A DNA stretch of 41,322 nucleotides from a virus. The DNA lies in IMG/VR virus record IMGVR_UViG_3300024259_000007, positions 1-41,322 of that record, one strand, 5' to 3'. The position numbers and the translations under genes were made by a program. The notes beneath the pieces are model-generated. The model was not told where the DNA came from, ran no database searches, and saw only the letters and a list, made by a program, of their open reading frames with translations. Shown piece by piece: positions 21,147-29,753 of this stretch. Position 1 is the stretch's first letter; the number at the start of each line of letters is the position of its first letter.

Positions 21147-21536
21147 ATGAAATTCCATTACAGAAAGCACAAGATAAGATTTGACAGAGGACGTATGTGG
21201 TACGCTGCATTAGCACCGATTATAACGGCTGTATTAGTAACGCTGTTTATTTCCGATACTTCTTTTATTGGAAAGGTTTTATATGCCTTCGGGGTATTTC
21301 TTCTGATATACATCTTTGGTTATATTGATGATAAAATGAAGCTATTAGACCGAGAGCAAAACGAATATTGTAAGCGAAATCCTTTTTTAGAAGAAATGGC
21401 AAAGGATATTAGGGAAATAAAAAAGAGAACACCGTTAAATGAGAGATGTAGTCAATGTGGATCGAAATTAGGTGAAATAAAAAACAATTCTCGGCTTTGT
21501 TCTTATTGCGGGCATTATGAAAAATTAGGAAATTAA
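21147..21536 (+). CDS. Membrane protein with C-terminal zinc ribbon
   Basis: 129 residues. Two transmembrane segments lie at about 18-35 and 42-60, then a cytoplasmic helix, and a C-terminal zinc ribbon with two CxxC pairs (RCSQCGSKLG... and LCSYCGHYEK). The combination suggests a membrane-tethered sensor or adaptor. It belongs to the accessory block between terminase and portal. Confidence 0.6.
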   Translation: MKFHYRKHKIRFDRGRMWYAALAPIITAVLVTLFISDTSFIGKVLYAFGVFLLIYIFGYIDDKMKLLDREQNEYCKRNPFLEEMAKDIREIKKRTPLNERCSQCGSKLGEIKNNSRLCSYCGHYEKLGN

Positions 21537-21569
21537 AGATAAACTTAAATAATTTAAAATATTATACTT

Positions 21570-21770
21570 ATGAATTGGAAACTATTAAAGAATAAATATC
21601 CTCAAATATGGGATGAAGTATATAACGGAGTAATATTTGATTTAAAAGAATGTATGCCAAGAGCAGATGTTATACTTTATGAAGAAAACTATAAATATAA
21701 TAAATTGAAAAGAATAGCTCATAATGCAGCATTTTTAGCATGCATTGCGGTTCATAAATATAAAAAATGA
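21570..21770 (+). CDS. Hypothetical protein (66 aa)
   Basis: 66 residues, helical and Lys/Tyr-rich (WKLLKNKYPQIWDEVYNGVI). Overlaps the next gene by 4 bases (ATGA). No family recognised. Confidence 0.55.
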   Translation: MNWKLLKNKYPQIWDEVYNGVIFDLKECMPRADVILYEENYKYNKLKRIAHNAAFLACIAVHKYKK

Positions 21771-21961
21771 AAGTATGTAAAAACTGTAAGAACTGGAATA
21801 AATTAAAAATATTTCCAGATGAAGGTGTTTGTATTAAATTAAAAAAACATATATCCTTTGCCTTTACAAATTATGGGGACGCAAATACAATCTATACAAA
21901 AGAAGATTTCGGGTGTAAATTATTTGAGAAAATATCTAATAATATAACAGAATCAATATGA
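21767..21961 (+). CDS. Small CxxC zinc-binding protein (64 aa)
   Basis: 64 residues. CKNCKNW at the start and GVCIKLKK plus FGCKLFE later give four cysteines arranged like a small zinc-binding fold frequently seen in phages. It overlaps the glycosyltransferase start by 4 bases, so it is co-translated with the cassette. Confidence 0.6.
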   Translation: MKVCKNCKNWNKLKIFPDEGVCIKLKKHISFAFTNYGDANTIYTKEDFGCKLFEKISNNITESI

Positions 21962-22749
21962 AAGTATCTGTAATAATAACAACTTACAACCAAGCCGACA
22001 CGATAGAGCGTGCAATTAACAGCGTATTATTTCAGCAGTTTGAGGACTTTGAAATAATAATAATAAATGATGGATCGACAGACCGGACAAAAAGGATATC
22101 AAACCAATATCAATGTCAGTTAAATACAACGGTATTTAATTTGCATAAAGTCGGAATGATGAAAGCTTATTATTTAGGTTTTGAAAGCTGCAAAGGTGAT
22201 TATATTTGTTTATGTGATGGTGACGATTACTGGACTGATATTTATAAACTACAAAAGCAATTCGATTACATGGAAGTTAATCAGGATTGCGGGCTTTGCA
22301 TAACAAAAGTTCATACAAAGTCAGGAGACGTTAATTATCCAATGACAGTTGACGTAGATCATATAAATAAAAATATGTCATTTGATAGTCTATTACTTGG
22401 AAACGCATATATTCATGCACAATCTTATATGATTAGAAAGTCAGTATTTGACAAATATATAGACTTTAGAAAGTTTTTACATTTTTACACTTGGGACTAT
22501 CCAATAGTTTTGGAGTTAATTCGACATACAAGATTTCATTGCTTAAATTTTCATTCGGCTATCTTTGTAAAGAGTTTTGAAAGCGTTACACAGACACGAA
22601 GCCGGATAAAAAGATTAAAACGTGTTTATGGGCAGTATCGAATTAAGTTATATTTTATACTAAAATATGGCTGCAAACCCACAACAATCTTGAGATTAAT
22701 TTATTTAGCAATACGAGCAATTTATTCAATAATATTTAAAAGATGGTAA
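21958..22749 (+). CDS. Family 2 glycosyltransferase (GT-A)
   Basis: 263 residues. VSVIITTYNQADTIERAINS at 3-22 and IINDGSTDRT near 36-45 are the GT2 nucleotide-sugar binding signatures; DGDDYW at 87-92 is the DxD metal-binding motif. The C-terminal ~60 residues are basic and hydrophobic, suggesting membrane association. It transfers a sugar from a nucleotide-sugar to an unknown acceptor: surface polysaccharide, DNA base or virion protein. It is followed by a methyltransferase and a radical SAM protein, forming a cassette. Confidence 0.9.
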   Translation: MKVSVIITTYNQADTIERAINSVLFQQFEDFEIIIINDGSTDRTKRISNQYQCQLNTTVFNLHKVGMMKAYYLGFESCKGDYICLCDGDDYWTDIYKLQKQFDYMEVNQDCGLCITKVHTKSGDVNYPMTVDVDHINKNMSFDSLLLGNAYIHAQSYMIRKSVFDKYIDFRKFLHFYTWDYPIVLELIRHTRFHCLNFHSAIFVKSFESVTQTRSRIKRLKRVYGQYRIKLYFILKYGCKPTTILRLIYLAIRAIYSIIFKRW

Positions 22750-23075
22750 CAATTAAAGGGGAAAATTATAAAGAGAGATGTAATAACCAGCTTAATGAGT
22801 GGGTAAAAGGAAACTCTATACACAATGAAAAAGACAATGAGTGTTGTCCTGACTTTAGTTGTTGTAAAAAAGATTGCTTACAACCGAAAGAAGTTAGAGA
22901 AACATTTTCAATGGTTTTTAAAAAAGCATCAGAAGAAACATTTAATCCAAATTACCATCCATACGAAGATAAAAAAATGGAAATGCTTATGTGTTTCTTG
23001 GGTGGTGCATTTTCTGATAAAAAGAATGTTTATGTAACAGATGGTAATACAAATTATAAAAAAGATTTAAATTAA
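22743..23075 (+). CDS. Cys-rich small protein in modification cassette (110 aa)
   Basis: 110 residues with a cysteine cluster (NECCPDFSCCKKDCLQP at about 32-48) that may bind metal. The end of the protein includes MLMCFLGGAFSDKK. The cysteine segment resembles small proteins of other phages with the CCPDFSCC pattern. It overlaps the glycosyltransferase by 7 bases. Function unknown. Confidence 0.6.
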   Translation: MVTIKGENYKERCNNQLNEWVKGNSIHNEKDNECCPDFSCCKKDCLQPKEVRETFSMVFKKASEETFNPNYHPYEDKKMEMLMCFLGGAFSDKKNVYVTDGNTNYKKDLN

Positions 23076-23089
23076 TATAAATAGGAACA

Positions 23090-23698
23090 ATGGACAAAAT
23101 AAGAAAACCAGGATACGAAACCACTAAACAATTATGGTCTCCAAATCCTAAACACTTGCAGAAATTTGTAGATAAAAAGATAATTCCTTTTCTTAATGTG
23201 AAGCGTGGAGCTTTTTGTTTTGATATGGGCGAAAGAAATCCACGAATGGACTATATTAAAGAGAGGTTAGACTTAGATGTTTTGCAATTCGATAACAATG
23301 ATTTTAATTTTGATATGTCAGATACAATTGAAAAAGCTGATGTAGTATTTGCCTTTGAAGTCATTGAACACCTACAAAATCCTTTATGGTTTATGCGTGA
23401 ACTAAAGAAGCTAACAGACGGATCAATTTACGTTATTATTCCATGCAATCCAAGATGGTTATGGCATGAAATGCACTTCTTTGAAATGAACCGAAAACAC
23501 TTTGAAAAATGGATATTGAAACCGTTAGACTTGGAGATAGTCAGGTATAAAAAGATTAATTTTGTAGCAAGTTGGAAAACTTACTTAATAGGACTAAGAC
23601 CTTTGATTAAGTTACTCACAGGCAAAACAACGTTTAAGAATTTTATAAGATCATTGTTTTACGTTCAATATGGAATTTATGAAATACGAAAAGTTTAA
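23090..23698 (+). CDS. SAM-dependent methyltransferase (class I, UbiG/Methyltransf_11-like)
   Basis: 202 residues. An N-terminal region with CFDMGERNPRMDY replaces the usual GxGxG motif I; ADVVFAFEVIEHLQNPLWFM is the well-known motif IV/V segment of small-molecule methyltransferases, followed by LTDGSIYVIIPCNPRWLW. The loss of canonical glycines in motif I is odd. The C-terminus is basic and hydrophobic. The substrate is probably the sugar or lipid product of the neighbouring enzymes. The gene end overlaps the radical SAM gene by 29 bases. Confidence 0.8.
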   Translation: MDKIRKPGYETTKQLWSPNPKHLQKFVDKKIIPFLNVKRGAFCFDMGERNPRMDYIKERLDLDVLQFDNNDFNFDMSDTIEKADVVFAFEVIEHLQNPLWFMRELKKLTDGSIYVIIPCNPRWLWHEMHFFEMNRKHFEKWILKPLDLEIVRYKKINFVASWKTYLIGLRPLIKLLTGKTTFKNFIRSLFYVQYGIYEIRKV

Positions 23699-24539
23699 AC
23701 TATTTATTTACAGAATCGCAAACGGCTTTTCATTATTACCGTTTCAGTTTACTATTAACATATCGAATATTTGCAATCGAAAATGTAAGTTTTGCCCGAA
23801 CTGGGCTTCGGAACTGGAAGATAGTTATTATTTGCAATGGTTTAAAAAGCAACCTGACTTAATGAACGTTTGTGAATTTGCTGACTTTATGAAGCGTATG
23901 GGAATACTAAGAATGTTTATGAGACAAATTTCAATAACTGGCAGAGGTGACCCAACGTCACACCCCGACCTATTAAAGTTTTGCCAAATAGCAAATAAAT
24001 ATAAAAAGAAGTTTACGATTACAACCAATGGGGATAAATTAACTCCGGAGTTTTTCCACGAACTAAGTAAATTAAAATACTGTGATTATGTTCGGGTATC
24101 ATTATTTGATGTTGATAAGGCTAAATATTGGTTAAAGCTCCAAGATGAAAACAACGTCAAGATAGATTTTATGAATGAAACCGGCGTTCATCTTGACGGT
24201 TATGAAGATGGTTACATTTCAACCAACAATCCTGGAACGGCTAAATATTCAACTATGCCGCTTGACTTTGTTGAAGAAAAGTATTGCAGAGCTCCATTTT
24301 CATTTAATACTTTGAATACTGATGGTACACTCGTAACTTGTATTACTTTCTTTGAGGTCGGCAACGTATTTGAAAAACCTTTTTGGAAAGTATGGAATGG
24401 TAAAAAAATGAGATTAATCAGGAAGCAGGCTCTTAAAATGGCAATACCGAAACATCTTGCTGACTGTCTTAACTGCGGATATTTTACAAGGTTACCGAAA
24501 TACAGGGCTATGAATAACTATAAAAACCATAAAAAATAA
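23670..24539 (+). CDS. Radical SAM protein with SPASM-like C-terminus
   Basis: 289 residues. CNRKCKFC (C35, C39, C42) is the CxxxCxxC 4Fe-4S/SAM motif; ISITGRGDPTSHPDLL is the following GGEP-like strand and FTITTNGD a further barrel strand. The C-terminal part (YCRAPFSFN, LVTCITFFEVGNVFEKPFWKVW, then ADCLNC) has the cysteine layout of a SPASM domain that holds auxiliary clusters. Such enzymes modify peptides, sugars or other substrates. The second in-frame ATG at 23679 is an alternative start. Coupled with GT2 and methyltransferase genes. Confidence 0.87.
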   Translation: MEFMKYEKFKLFIYRIANGFSLLPFQFTINISNICNRKCKFCPNWASELEDSYYLQWFKKQPDLMNVCEFADFMKRMGILRMFMRQISITGRGDPTSHPDLLKFCQIANKYKKKFTITTNGDKLTPEFFHELSKLKYCDYVRVSLFDVDKAKYWLKLQDENNVKIDFMNETGVHLDGYEDGYISTNNPGTAKYSTMPLDFVEEKYCRAPFSFNTLNTDGTLVTCITFFEVGNVFEKPFWKVWNGKKMRLIRKQALKMAIPKHLADCLNCGYFTRLPKYRAMNNYKNHKK

Positions 24540-24567
24540 AATAACAATTTATATAAATATTTAAAAA

Positions 24568-24828
24568 ATGAAACCTTTAAAATTTAAAGAAGCAACAATT
24601 GAATTAAAAAAACCTGCGTCAATGACAGATGAAGAATGTAGTAGTTTATGGATATTTCAATCTAAACGTAATGGATATAATGAATGTATTTCATTATGGA
24701 GTGTATCATTATGGCAAAGATTAAAATTCTTATTTCATGGGAAATTATGGCTCGGAGTAGTAAGCGGAAAATCTCAACCGCCTGTTTGGTTAGATATGAC
24801 TAAAACAGTATTTATTAAAGAAAAATAA
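24568..24828 (+). CDS. Conserved small phage protein (86 aa)
   Basis: 86 residues. The pattern CSSLWIFQ...CISLWSVSLWQRLKFLFHGKLWLGVVSGKSQPPVWL is one I recognise in many Bacteroidota phages. It contains aromatic-rich helices near the membrane-like segment RLKFLFHGKLWLGVV. Function unknown. Confidence 0.7.
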   Translation: MKPLKFKEATIELKKPASMTDEECSSLWIFQSKRNGYNECISLWSVSLWQRLKFLFHGKLWLGVVSGKSQPPVWLDMTKTVFIKEK

Positions 24829-24831
24829 AAC

Positions 24832-25011
24832 ATGCAACACATAGAAATACTAACAGGCGAAAACCAAAGCCTGAAATTTAAAAATAAGAAACTAAAAACC
24901 GAAAACATAAAGCTAAAAAAGATAATCGAAAACATGAGAAAGGAATTAGAAGCACAGAAATCTTATCCTTATGCTGAATATAACTTAAACTTTGATGAAG
25001 TAAATATATAA
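24832..25011 (+). CDS. Small coiled-coil protein (59 aa)
   Basis: 59 residues from ATG 24832, Lys-rich with heptad-like spacing (ENQSLKFKNKKLKTENIKL) and an acidic C-terminus. Resembles in style the coil proteins at 20633 and 19876. No known role. Confidence 0.5.
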   Translation: MQHIEILTGENQSLKFKNKKLKTENIKLKKIIENMRKELEAQKSYPYAEYNLNFDEVNI

Positions 25012-25015
25012 AATT

Positions 25016-25243
25016 ATGAGTAGATTTTTAAAAGAAATGATAATAGCACATAAATTCTTTACAAGGAAATCGCAACATTATATGTTAGGGAATTGGAGTG
25101 TATATGAATCAAAAAATTATTGGTTTAATACATGGGCTTATCCTGAAAAAGCAAAGCAATATAGAAATTATTTATTGAATTATCCGAAGGCATATATTAA
25201 ATTTATGTGGTTTAGTTGTATGGATTATATACATTTTAAATGA
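25016..25243 (+). CDS. Hypothetical aromatic-rich protein (75 aa)
   Basis: 75 residues rich in Tyr, Trp and Phe (HYMLGNWSVYESKNYWFNTW...). Overlaps the next gene (AAATGA). No motif recognised. Possibly structural or host-interacting. Confidence 0.5.
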   Translation: MSRFLKEMIIAHKFFTRKSQHYMLGNWSVYESKNYWFNTWAYPEKAKQYRNYLLNYPKAYIKFMWFSCMDYIHFK

Positions 25244-25446
25244 TCCTAATAAACACTAAAACCGGTCAATCTTTTTCAAATGTAAGCAAAACCGAAGTAG
25301 CTCGCAAGATAGGCGTTTGTTCAAAAACAGTAGGTAATTGGCAAAAATCTAAAACACTCGAATACTTTAATCATTGGATTGTTGGCTTACATGAGATAAA
25401 ACTAAAACAAATGAAAGGTTTTAAAATACGTGTTTATACGACGTAA
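25240..25446 (+). CDS. Small helix-turn-helix DNA-binding protein
   Basis: 68 residues. SKTEVARKIGVCSKTVGNW at about 16-34 is a clear helix-turn-helix, followed by a basic C-terminus. It is the only obvious small HTH regulator in the late half and sits just upstream of the portal promoter, so it might control the structural operon. Confidence 0.6.
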   Translation: MILINTKTGQSFSNVSKTEVARKIGVCSKTVGNWQKSKTLEYFNHWIVGLHEIKLKQMKGFKIRVYTT

Positions 25447-25512
25447 ATCTGAAAATACGCTCTTATTTATAGAATAAAATCCCAAAAATAGATAAATTCT
25501 TAATATTGTAAT

Positions 25513-25520
25513 TAATTTTG
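25513..25520 (+). promoter_or_regulatory. Possible promoter of structural operon
   Basis: TAATTTTG fits TAnnTTTG and ends 8 bases before the portal ATG at 25529. The -33 region is poor. It falls in the 82-base gap between the HTH gene and the portal gene. Confidence 0.45.
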
Positions 25521-25528
25521 TATTAATT

Positions 25529-27142
25529 ATGATATTTGAAGACTTATCGGAAATACTGAAAATAATTAAATCCGGTCGCCCTGATTGGTTTGAATTAGCT
25601 GAAAAAGAACATTTACGGCTAAACGTTCATATTAACGGAATTGGTACATCTTATTATCTTAAAAAGATTGATTCGATTGAGAATGACGAGCAATTAAGTT
25701 TAAGAAAGAAATACCTTACAACAAACCGTTACCTGTTTACAAACCTAATTAGACCAATAGATAAGGTCTTTTCTGCTAAAGGTGGCAATAGGATAATTCC
25801 AGAGAAATCAAAAGACACTATTAGTAAGCTTACAAATCTAACAAGTGGGCTACCAATTAGAAAGTGGATTGAAAATATTCAGTCAAATAAATATTATACC
25901 GATCCTGCGGGTATTGTATTCATTGAACATAAAGACTACAATCCTTATCCTACCTTAAAATCAATTAAGTCAATATTCAACTATGGGCAAAATGGTAGAT
26001 TATTAGAATGGATTATATTCAAACCATTTAAAATAGATGATCGAAAAGGTGACTTTTATCGAGTTGTAGATGATGAAAAGGATATAATTGTCAACGTTGT
26101 AGATGATAGTAATATCATAGAAGTAGAAGAACTAAACGGCGAAAAGCAAAGTTTTGAAAATCCATTTGGTAAAGTCCCTGCAATTTTAAATAGTGACAAG
26201 ATAAATTCACAGCTTTTATATATGGAAAGTCCTTTTGAGGATGTTATATCTTTGGCTGACCATTATTTAAGGACAGGAACTATTAAGAATTTGAATGAAT
26301 TTTTACATGGATTTCCTATATTTTGGCGGTATTTAACAGATTGCAAGGAGTGTAAAGGAACTGGATTTATTGACGGTAAAAAATGCGATTCATGTAACGG
26401 TAGGGGTAAATCCTTAAACAAAGATATTACTGATATTATCCAAGTTGAGAAACCTGAAGTCGATGAAGCTGTAATTACTCCTAACGTTGCTGGTTGGGTT
26501 GTCCCTCCGGTTGAAAGTTGGCGGGAAATGCGGGTTGAAATGGATTGGATTAATGACTTAATGCAGTTAACTACGTGGGGTTCTAAGATGGCAAAAGACG
26601 CCACAAACGAAACGGCAACCTCAGCATTTTTAAATATCCAGCCAGTTAATGAACGATTAAACAACTTTTCAGATACATACGAAAACTTAGAAAACCATAT
26701 TATTGAATTTCTGTCTATATTTTACAACGAAAAAAAAGGAGTTTCAAGTTATGGCAGAAGGTACTTAATTGAATTGCCTGATGTTATTTGGAAAAAATAC
26801 CAAGAAGCACGGGAAAAGGGAGTTGCAAAAGCTCTTTTAAATTATCTACTTCGTCAGTATTTCCAGACAGAATATGCCAACGATATTGAAAGCATGATGG
26901 TTGCTGAAAATAGCATGAAGTATGAACCATTTATTCATAAGACAGATGAAGAGGTTTTGGCTATGCCTATATTGGAATATGATAAATTTAGGAAAATATA
27001 TTTTAATGAATTTTATATAAAATATAAACCGTCAGAGATATTAGAATTAACACAAGATAAATTCAACAAACAATTTGATAAATTTTTAGAAAAAAAACAT
27101 AAACAATTTAAAAACGAAAACGATGGACAAGAAACACAGTGA
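25529..27142 (+). CDS. Portal protein with internal DnaJ-type zinc motif
   Basis: 537 residues, right size and position (after terminase, before scaffold and capsid) for a portal, the dodecameric ring through which DNA enters the head. Typical stretches include LRPIDKVFSAKGG-like clip/stem regions and LTTWGSKMAKDATNETATSAF in the C-terminal half. A zinc-binding insert CKECKGTGF...KKCDSCNGRGK (C272, C275, C286, C289) has the DnaJ CxxCxGxG repeat pattern. The 3' end overlaps the next gene by 20 bases. Confidence 0.8.
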   Translation: MIFEDLSEILKIIKSGRPDWFELAEKEHLRLNVHINGIGTSYYLKKIDSIENDEQLSLRKKYLTTNRYLFTNLIRPIDKVFSAKGGNRIIPEKSKDTISKLTNLTSGLPIRKWIENIQSNKYYTDPAGIVFIEHKDYNPYPTLKSIKSIFNYGQNGRLLEWIIFKPFKIDDRKGDFYRVVDDEKDIIVNVVDDSNIIEVEELNGEKQSFENPFGKVPAILNSDKINSQLLYMESPFEDVISLADHYLRTGTIKNLNEFLHGFPIFWRYLTDCKECKGTGFIDGKKCDSCNGRGKSLNKDITDIIQVEKPEVDEAVITPNVAGWVVPPVESWREMRVEMDWINDLMQLTTWGSKMAKDATNETATSAFLNIQPVNERLNNFSDTYENLENHIIEFLSIFYNEKKGVSSYGRRYLIELPDVIWKKYQEAREKGVAKALLNYLLRQYFQTEYANDIESMMVAENSMKYEPFIHKTDEEVLAMPILEYDKFRKIYFNEFYIKYKPSEILELTQDKFNKQFDKFLEKKHKQFKNENDGQETQ

Positions 27143-27407
27143 ATTTAAAGTAACCCTTAATCAAAAGGGTAAAATTACAAGTAAAGTATTTAAAAGGTTT
27201 GTTATGATTTCGGATAAAGACGCTCAAACAAACAACCTTTATACCAATGCAACCTTATTGCATTATGAATTAGATACAACAAAAGCAGATGAAGAAAAAG
27301 CTGCTAAAGCAAAAGCAGAAAAAGCTGAAAAAGCAAAAGCTGCTAAAATTGCTAAGGAAAAAGCAGAAGCAGAAAAGAAAGAAAAAGAGAATGAAGGTAA
27401 AAAATAA
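27123..27407 (+). CDS. Small protein with Ala/Lys/Glu-rich tail (94 aa)
   Basis: 94 residues: a short beta-rich N-terminal half, then a low-complexity helical tail of KAxAEKAEKAKAAK-type repeats, encoded by GCx-AAA tandem repeats (27290-27395). Overlaps the portal by 20 bases and precedes the scaffold-like gene. It may be a capsid assembly accessory; not recognised. Confidence 0.55.
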   Translation: MDKKHSEFKVTLNQKGKITSKVFKRFVMISDKDAQTNNLYTNATLLHYELDTTKADEEKAAKAKAEKAEKAKAAKIAKEKAEAEKKEKENEGKK

Positions 27408-27414
27408 ATAAAAG

Positions 27415-28257
27415 ATGTTAAACACAGAGCAAACAACAATTCTGACAGATACGTTCGGAATGGATATTGAAGCATTGAAAAGTGCTTTAACCTCAGAAGA
27501 CGAGGTAAAGATTAAATTTAAGTCTGGGACTTTTTTAGACGAAGAAGGAATGGAAGACCTGAAAACAAGGTTAGTGAAAAACAATGGCAAAGAATTAGTT
27601 ATTTCAGGAACAGAACAATTATTCAAAGCTATAAAAAGGCAAAAAGATTTAAATTTTGAGGGTAAAGTAAAATTAGACCCTACTGGAAAAGTTGATTTTG
27701 ATAAAACCGCTGAATTGATTACATCGCATTATGATGAAAAAGTAACAAAAGAAGCTAAAATTCCAATCGACAAAAAGAATCAGGATTTAACTCAAAGTCT
27801 TGAAAACCTACAAAAGAAGTACGAAACTGATCTTGGACTTAAAGATCAAGAATTAACAGGTTTGAAAAACAACCTTAAACAAACAAAAATTAATAACGAA
27901 TTACAGCAATTTGTCCCAGAAGGGATTAAGGGTATAAAACCAAATCAGGCGGTAATATTGGCAAAAACTGAGTATGATTTTGATTATTCTGATACGGGTC
28001 AATTGATCGCTATGAAAAATGGAAAGGTTTTAAACGATAAACTTGAAAAGCCTATTCCTGTCAATGATGTTTTAACTGACTTTGCAAAAAATAACGGTTG
28101 GTTATCTATTGATGGTCGGGGTAGTGGAAATAATCAAGGTACTATAAATGGATTCGAGACAATGAATGATGTTTATAAGCACATGGAAGAAAACAAAATT
28201 GATCCAATGTCCTCTGAGGGAGAACAATTAATTGCTGATTTTAATAATAAAAAATAA
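27415..28257 (+). CDS. Scaffolding-like capsid assembly protein
   Basis: 280 residues, acidic with a central coiled coil (NQDLTQSLENLQKKYETDLG...) and the position immediately before the capsid gene, which is typical of phage scaffolds. The C-terminus (FETMNDVYKHMEENKIDPMS...) is a helical capsid-interaction type end. No protease domain is seen, so scaffold release probably does not depend on a gene fused here. Confidence 0.65.
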   Translation: MLNTEQTTILTDTFGMDIEALKSALTSEDEVKIKFKSGTFLDEEGMEDLKTRLVKNNGKELVISGTEQLFKAIKRQKDLNFEGKVKLDPTGKVDFDKTAELITSHYDEKVTKEAKIPIDKKNQDLTQSLENLQKKYETDLGLKDQELTGLKNNLKQTKINNELQQFVPEGIKGIKPNQAVILAKTEYDFDYSDTGQLIAMKNGKVLNDKLEKPIPVNDVLTDFAKNNGWLSIDGRGSGNNQGTINGFETMNDVYKHMEENKIDPMSSEGEQLIADFNNKK

Positions 28258-28262
28258 AAATT

Positions 28263-29303
28263 ATGGCAAATTTCGCAGACAGTGTTTGGAATGCCGCACA
28301 ATACAAATTGAACGAGATGATGCAAAAGCCAGAGTTTAAGCATAAACCTTCGGCTGCATTATCGGTATTTCTGAAAAACACGCAATTTTTAATTCCGGCG
28401 TCTGAACGTGAACGCTTATGGAATCAGAAACCATCTGATTCAATAGGTGTAACAATCAAAACGCTTGATAAACAAACTACTACGGCGGCAAGTGCAAGGG
28501 CAGCGGCTCACACAGGAAACAATAACGACGCTACTACTACAACCGCTACATATGTAACTTATGCACAAAAGTTTAAATATTCAATTAAAGAAAGTGATAA
28601 ACACGTTTTTAACTTAGCAGAAATGGTAGCGGCTCAGATTCGTTCAGCTTCTATTGCTTTACATGCAGTAGTTGAAACCGCTTACTTAGCACTATTGAAT
28701 ACATACAAAACTCAGGTTGTAGTAAGTTCATCACCTCAATCGGGTACATGGGATGGTACAGCTTTCATTTTTGAAGTAAATTCAAGTCAGGCAAATTTCT
28801 ATTTTCAACGCTTGATAGCATTTATGCAAGAACAATATTACTCAGGTAATTTTGATGTTGTAAATAATATGGCAGCTTCAATAAGTGCTGGACAATTAGT
28901 ACAACAAGGACAAGGAAACCAGACTAATTTAGGCTGGCAAATGATGGGTTTAAATATGGTAACTTCTACCGAGTACACTAATCCGACAGGATATACACAG
29001 GCGAGTTATATAATTCCTGAAGGAACTATTGGGGTACTACCTTGGATACCTGATTTAAACCGTCGAGGATTTGGTGACACTTTCGGAAATGGCGGTTCTT
29101 ATAGAACAATGCCAGATCCGTTGGGTTCGGGATTGACATTTGCAGTCCACGAATACGCAACCGGAGCAGATACGAATTCAACTTATGGTGAAACTCAGGA
29201 TATTGATATTCAAGTGGAAATTTCAGTTGATTTAGCTCCTGTAATTGCTCCTATGAGTACATCTAATTTAACACCAATTGTAAAAGCAGGTTTATTGATA
29301 TAG
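28263..29303 (+). CDS. Major capsid protein
   Basis: 346 residues following the scaffold gene. Ala/Thr/Asn-rich loops (TTTAASARAAAHTGNNNDATT), a long helical middle (FNLAEMVAAQIRSASIALHAVVETAY) and a beta-rich end fit an HK97-fold capsid protein of the kind found in Bacteroidota phages. The role is based mainly on position, length and composition. Its C-terminus abuts the signal-peptide protein at 29306. Confidence 0.75.
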   Translation: MANFADSVWNAAQYKLNEMMQKPEFKHKPSAALSVFLKNTQFLIPASERERLWNQKPSDSIGVTIKTLDKQTTTAASARAAAHTGNNNDATTTTATYVTYAQKFKYSIKESDKHVFNLAEMVAAQIRSASIALHAVVETAYLALLNTYKTQVVVSSSPQSGTWDGTAFIFEVNSSQANFYFQRLIAFMQEQYYSGNFDVVNNMAASISAGQLVQQGQGNQTNLGWQMMGLNMVTSTEYTNPTGYTQASYIIPEGTIGVLPWIPDLNRRGFGDTFGNGGSYRTMPDPLGSGLTFAVHEYATGADTNSTYGETQDIDIQVEISVDLAPVIAPMSTSNLTPIVKAGLLI

Positions 29304-29305
29304 TT

Positions 29306-29752
29306 ATGAAAAAGTTATTTATAATTTTAGTACTGATTTTCACAATTGGAATAGGTACGCAGACAAAAGCACAAACCGGAGAAGTTTTTGCAATTACACC
29401 AGATACATTATTAGCTGTTGAGACGTTATATTTCACAGCTCAGATAAGCGGTACGTATAATTCGATTGCTTTTACTACTTTGTTTAGTGATCCAAGCACA
29501 GGCGTTGCAAGTACTCCAGATGGGAATGCCATTCTTGAAGCCTCTGTTGATGGCACTTCTTATGTTGTTATTGATGAAAATGCTCAGAATGTTGGAAAAT
29601 ATATATTCTTTCCGACTGATTCTGTTACTATTGTTGAAGATTATATTTGGAATGCGGCTGTAATTGACCCGTCATTTAAATATTATAGGGTTGCAGCAAC
29701 AGGAACTGCAAACGATACGACTTTGGTAACTGTAAAATACATATTAAAATAG
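29306..29752 (+). CDS. Signal-peptide-bearing beta-sandwich protein after capsid gene
   Basis: 148 residues. A textbook signal peptide covers 1-23 (KKLFIILVLIFTIGIGTQTKAQ with AxA-Q cleavage context). The mature part is beta-rich (ETLYFTAQISGTYNSIAF, then ILEASVDGTSYVVID, then KYYRVAATG), resembling a discoidin-like or jelly-roll domain, and has the same layout as the protein at 40431. A cleaved exported product between the major capsid and head-joining genes is unexpected: a head decoration, or a host-surface product, are both possible. Confidence 0.65.
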   Translation: MKKLFIILVLIFTIGIGTQTKAQTGEVFAITPDTLLAVETLYFTAQISGTYNSIAFTTLFSDPSTGVASTPDGNAILEASVDGTSYVVIDENAQNVGKYIFFPTDSVTIVEDYIWNAAVIDPSFKYYRVAATGTANDTTLVTVKYILK

Positions 29753-29753
29753 G

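Noticed and set aside
27263-27626. Minus-strand frames opposite the Ala/Lys-rich gene and scaffold gene
   Set aside because: They are Phe/Ser/Cys-rich antisense readings of low-complexity coding DNA and have no supporting context; all real genes are on the + strand.
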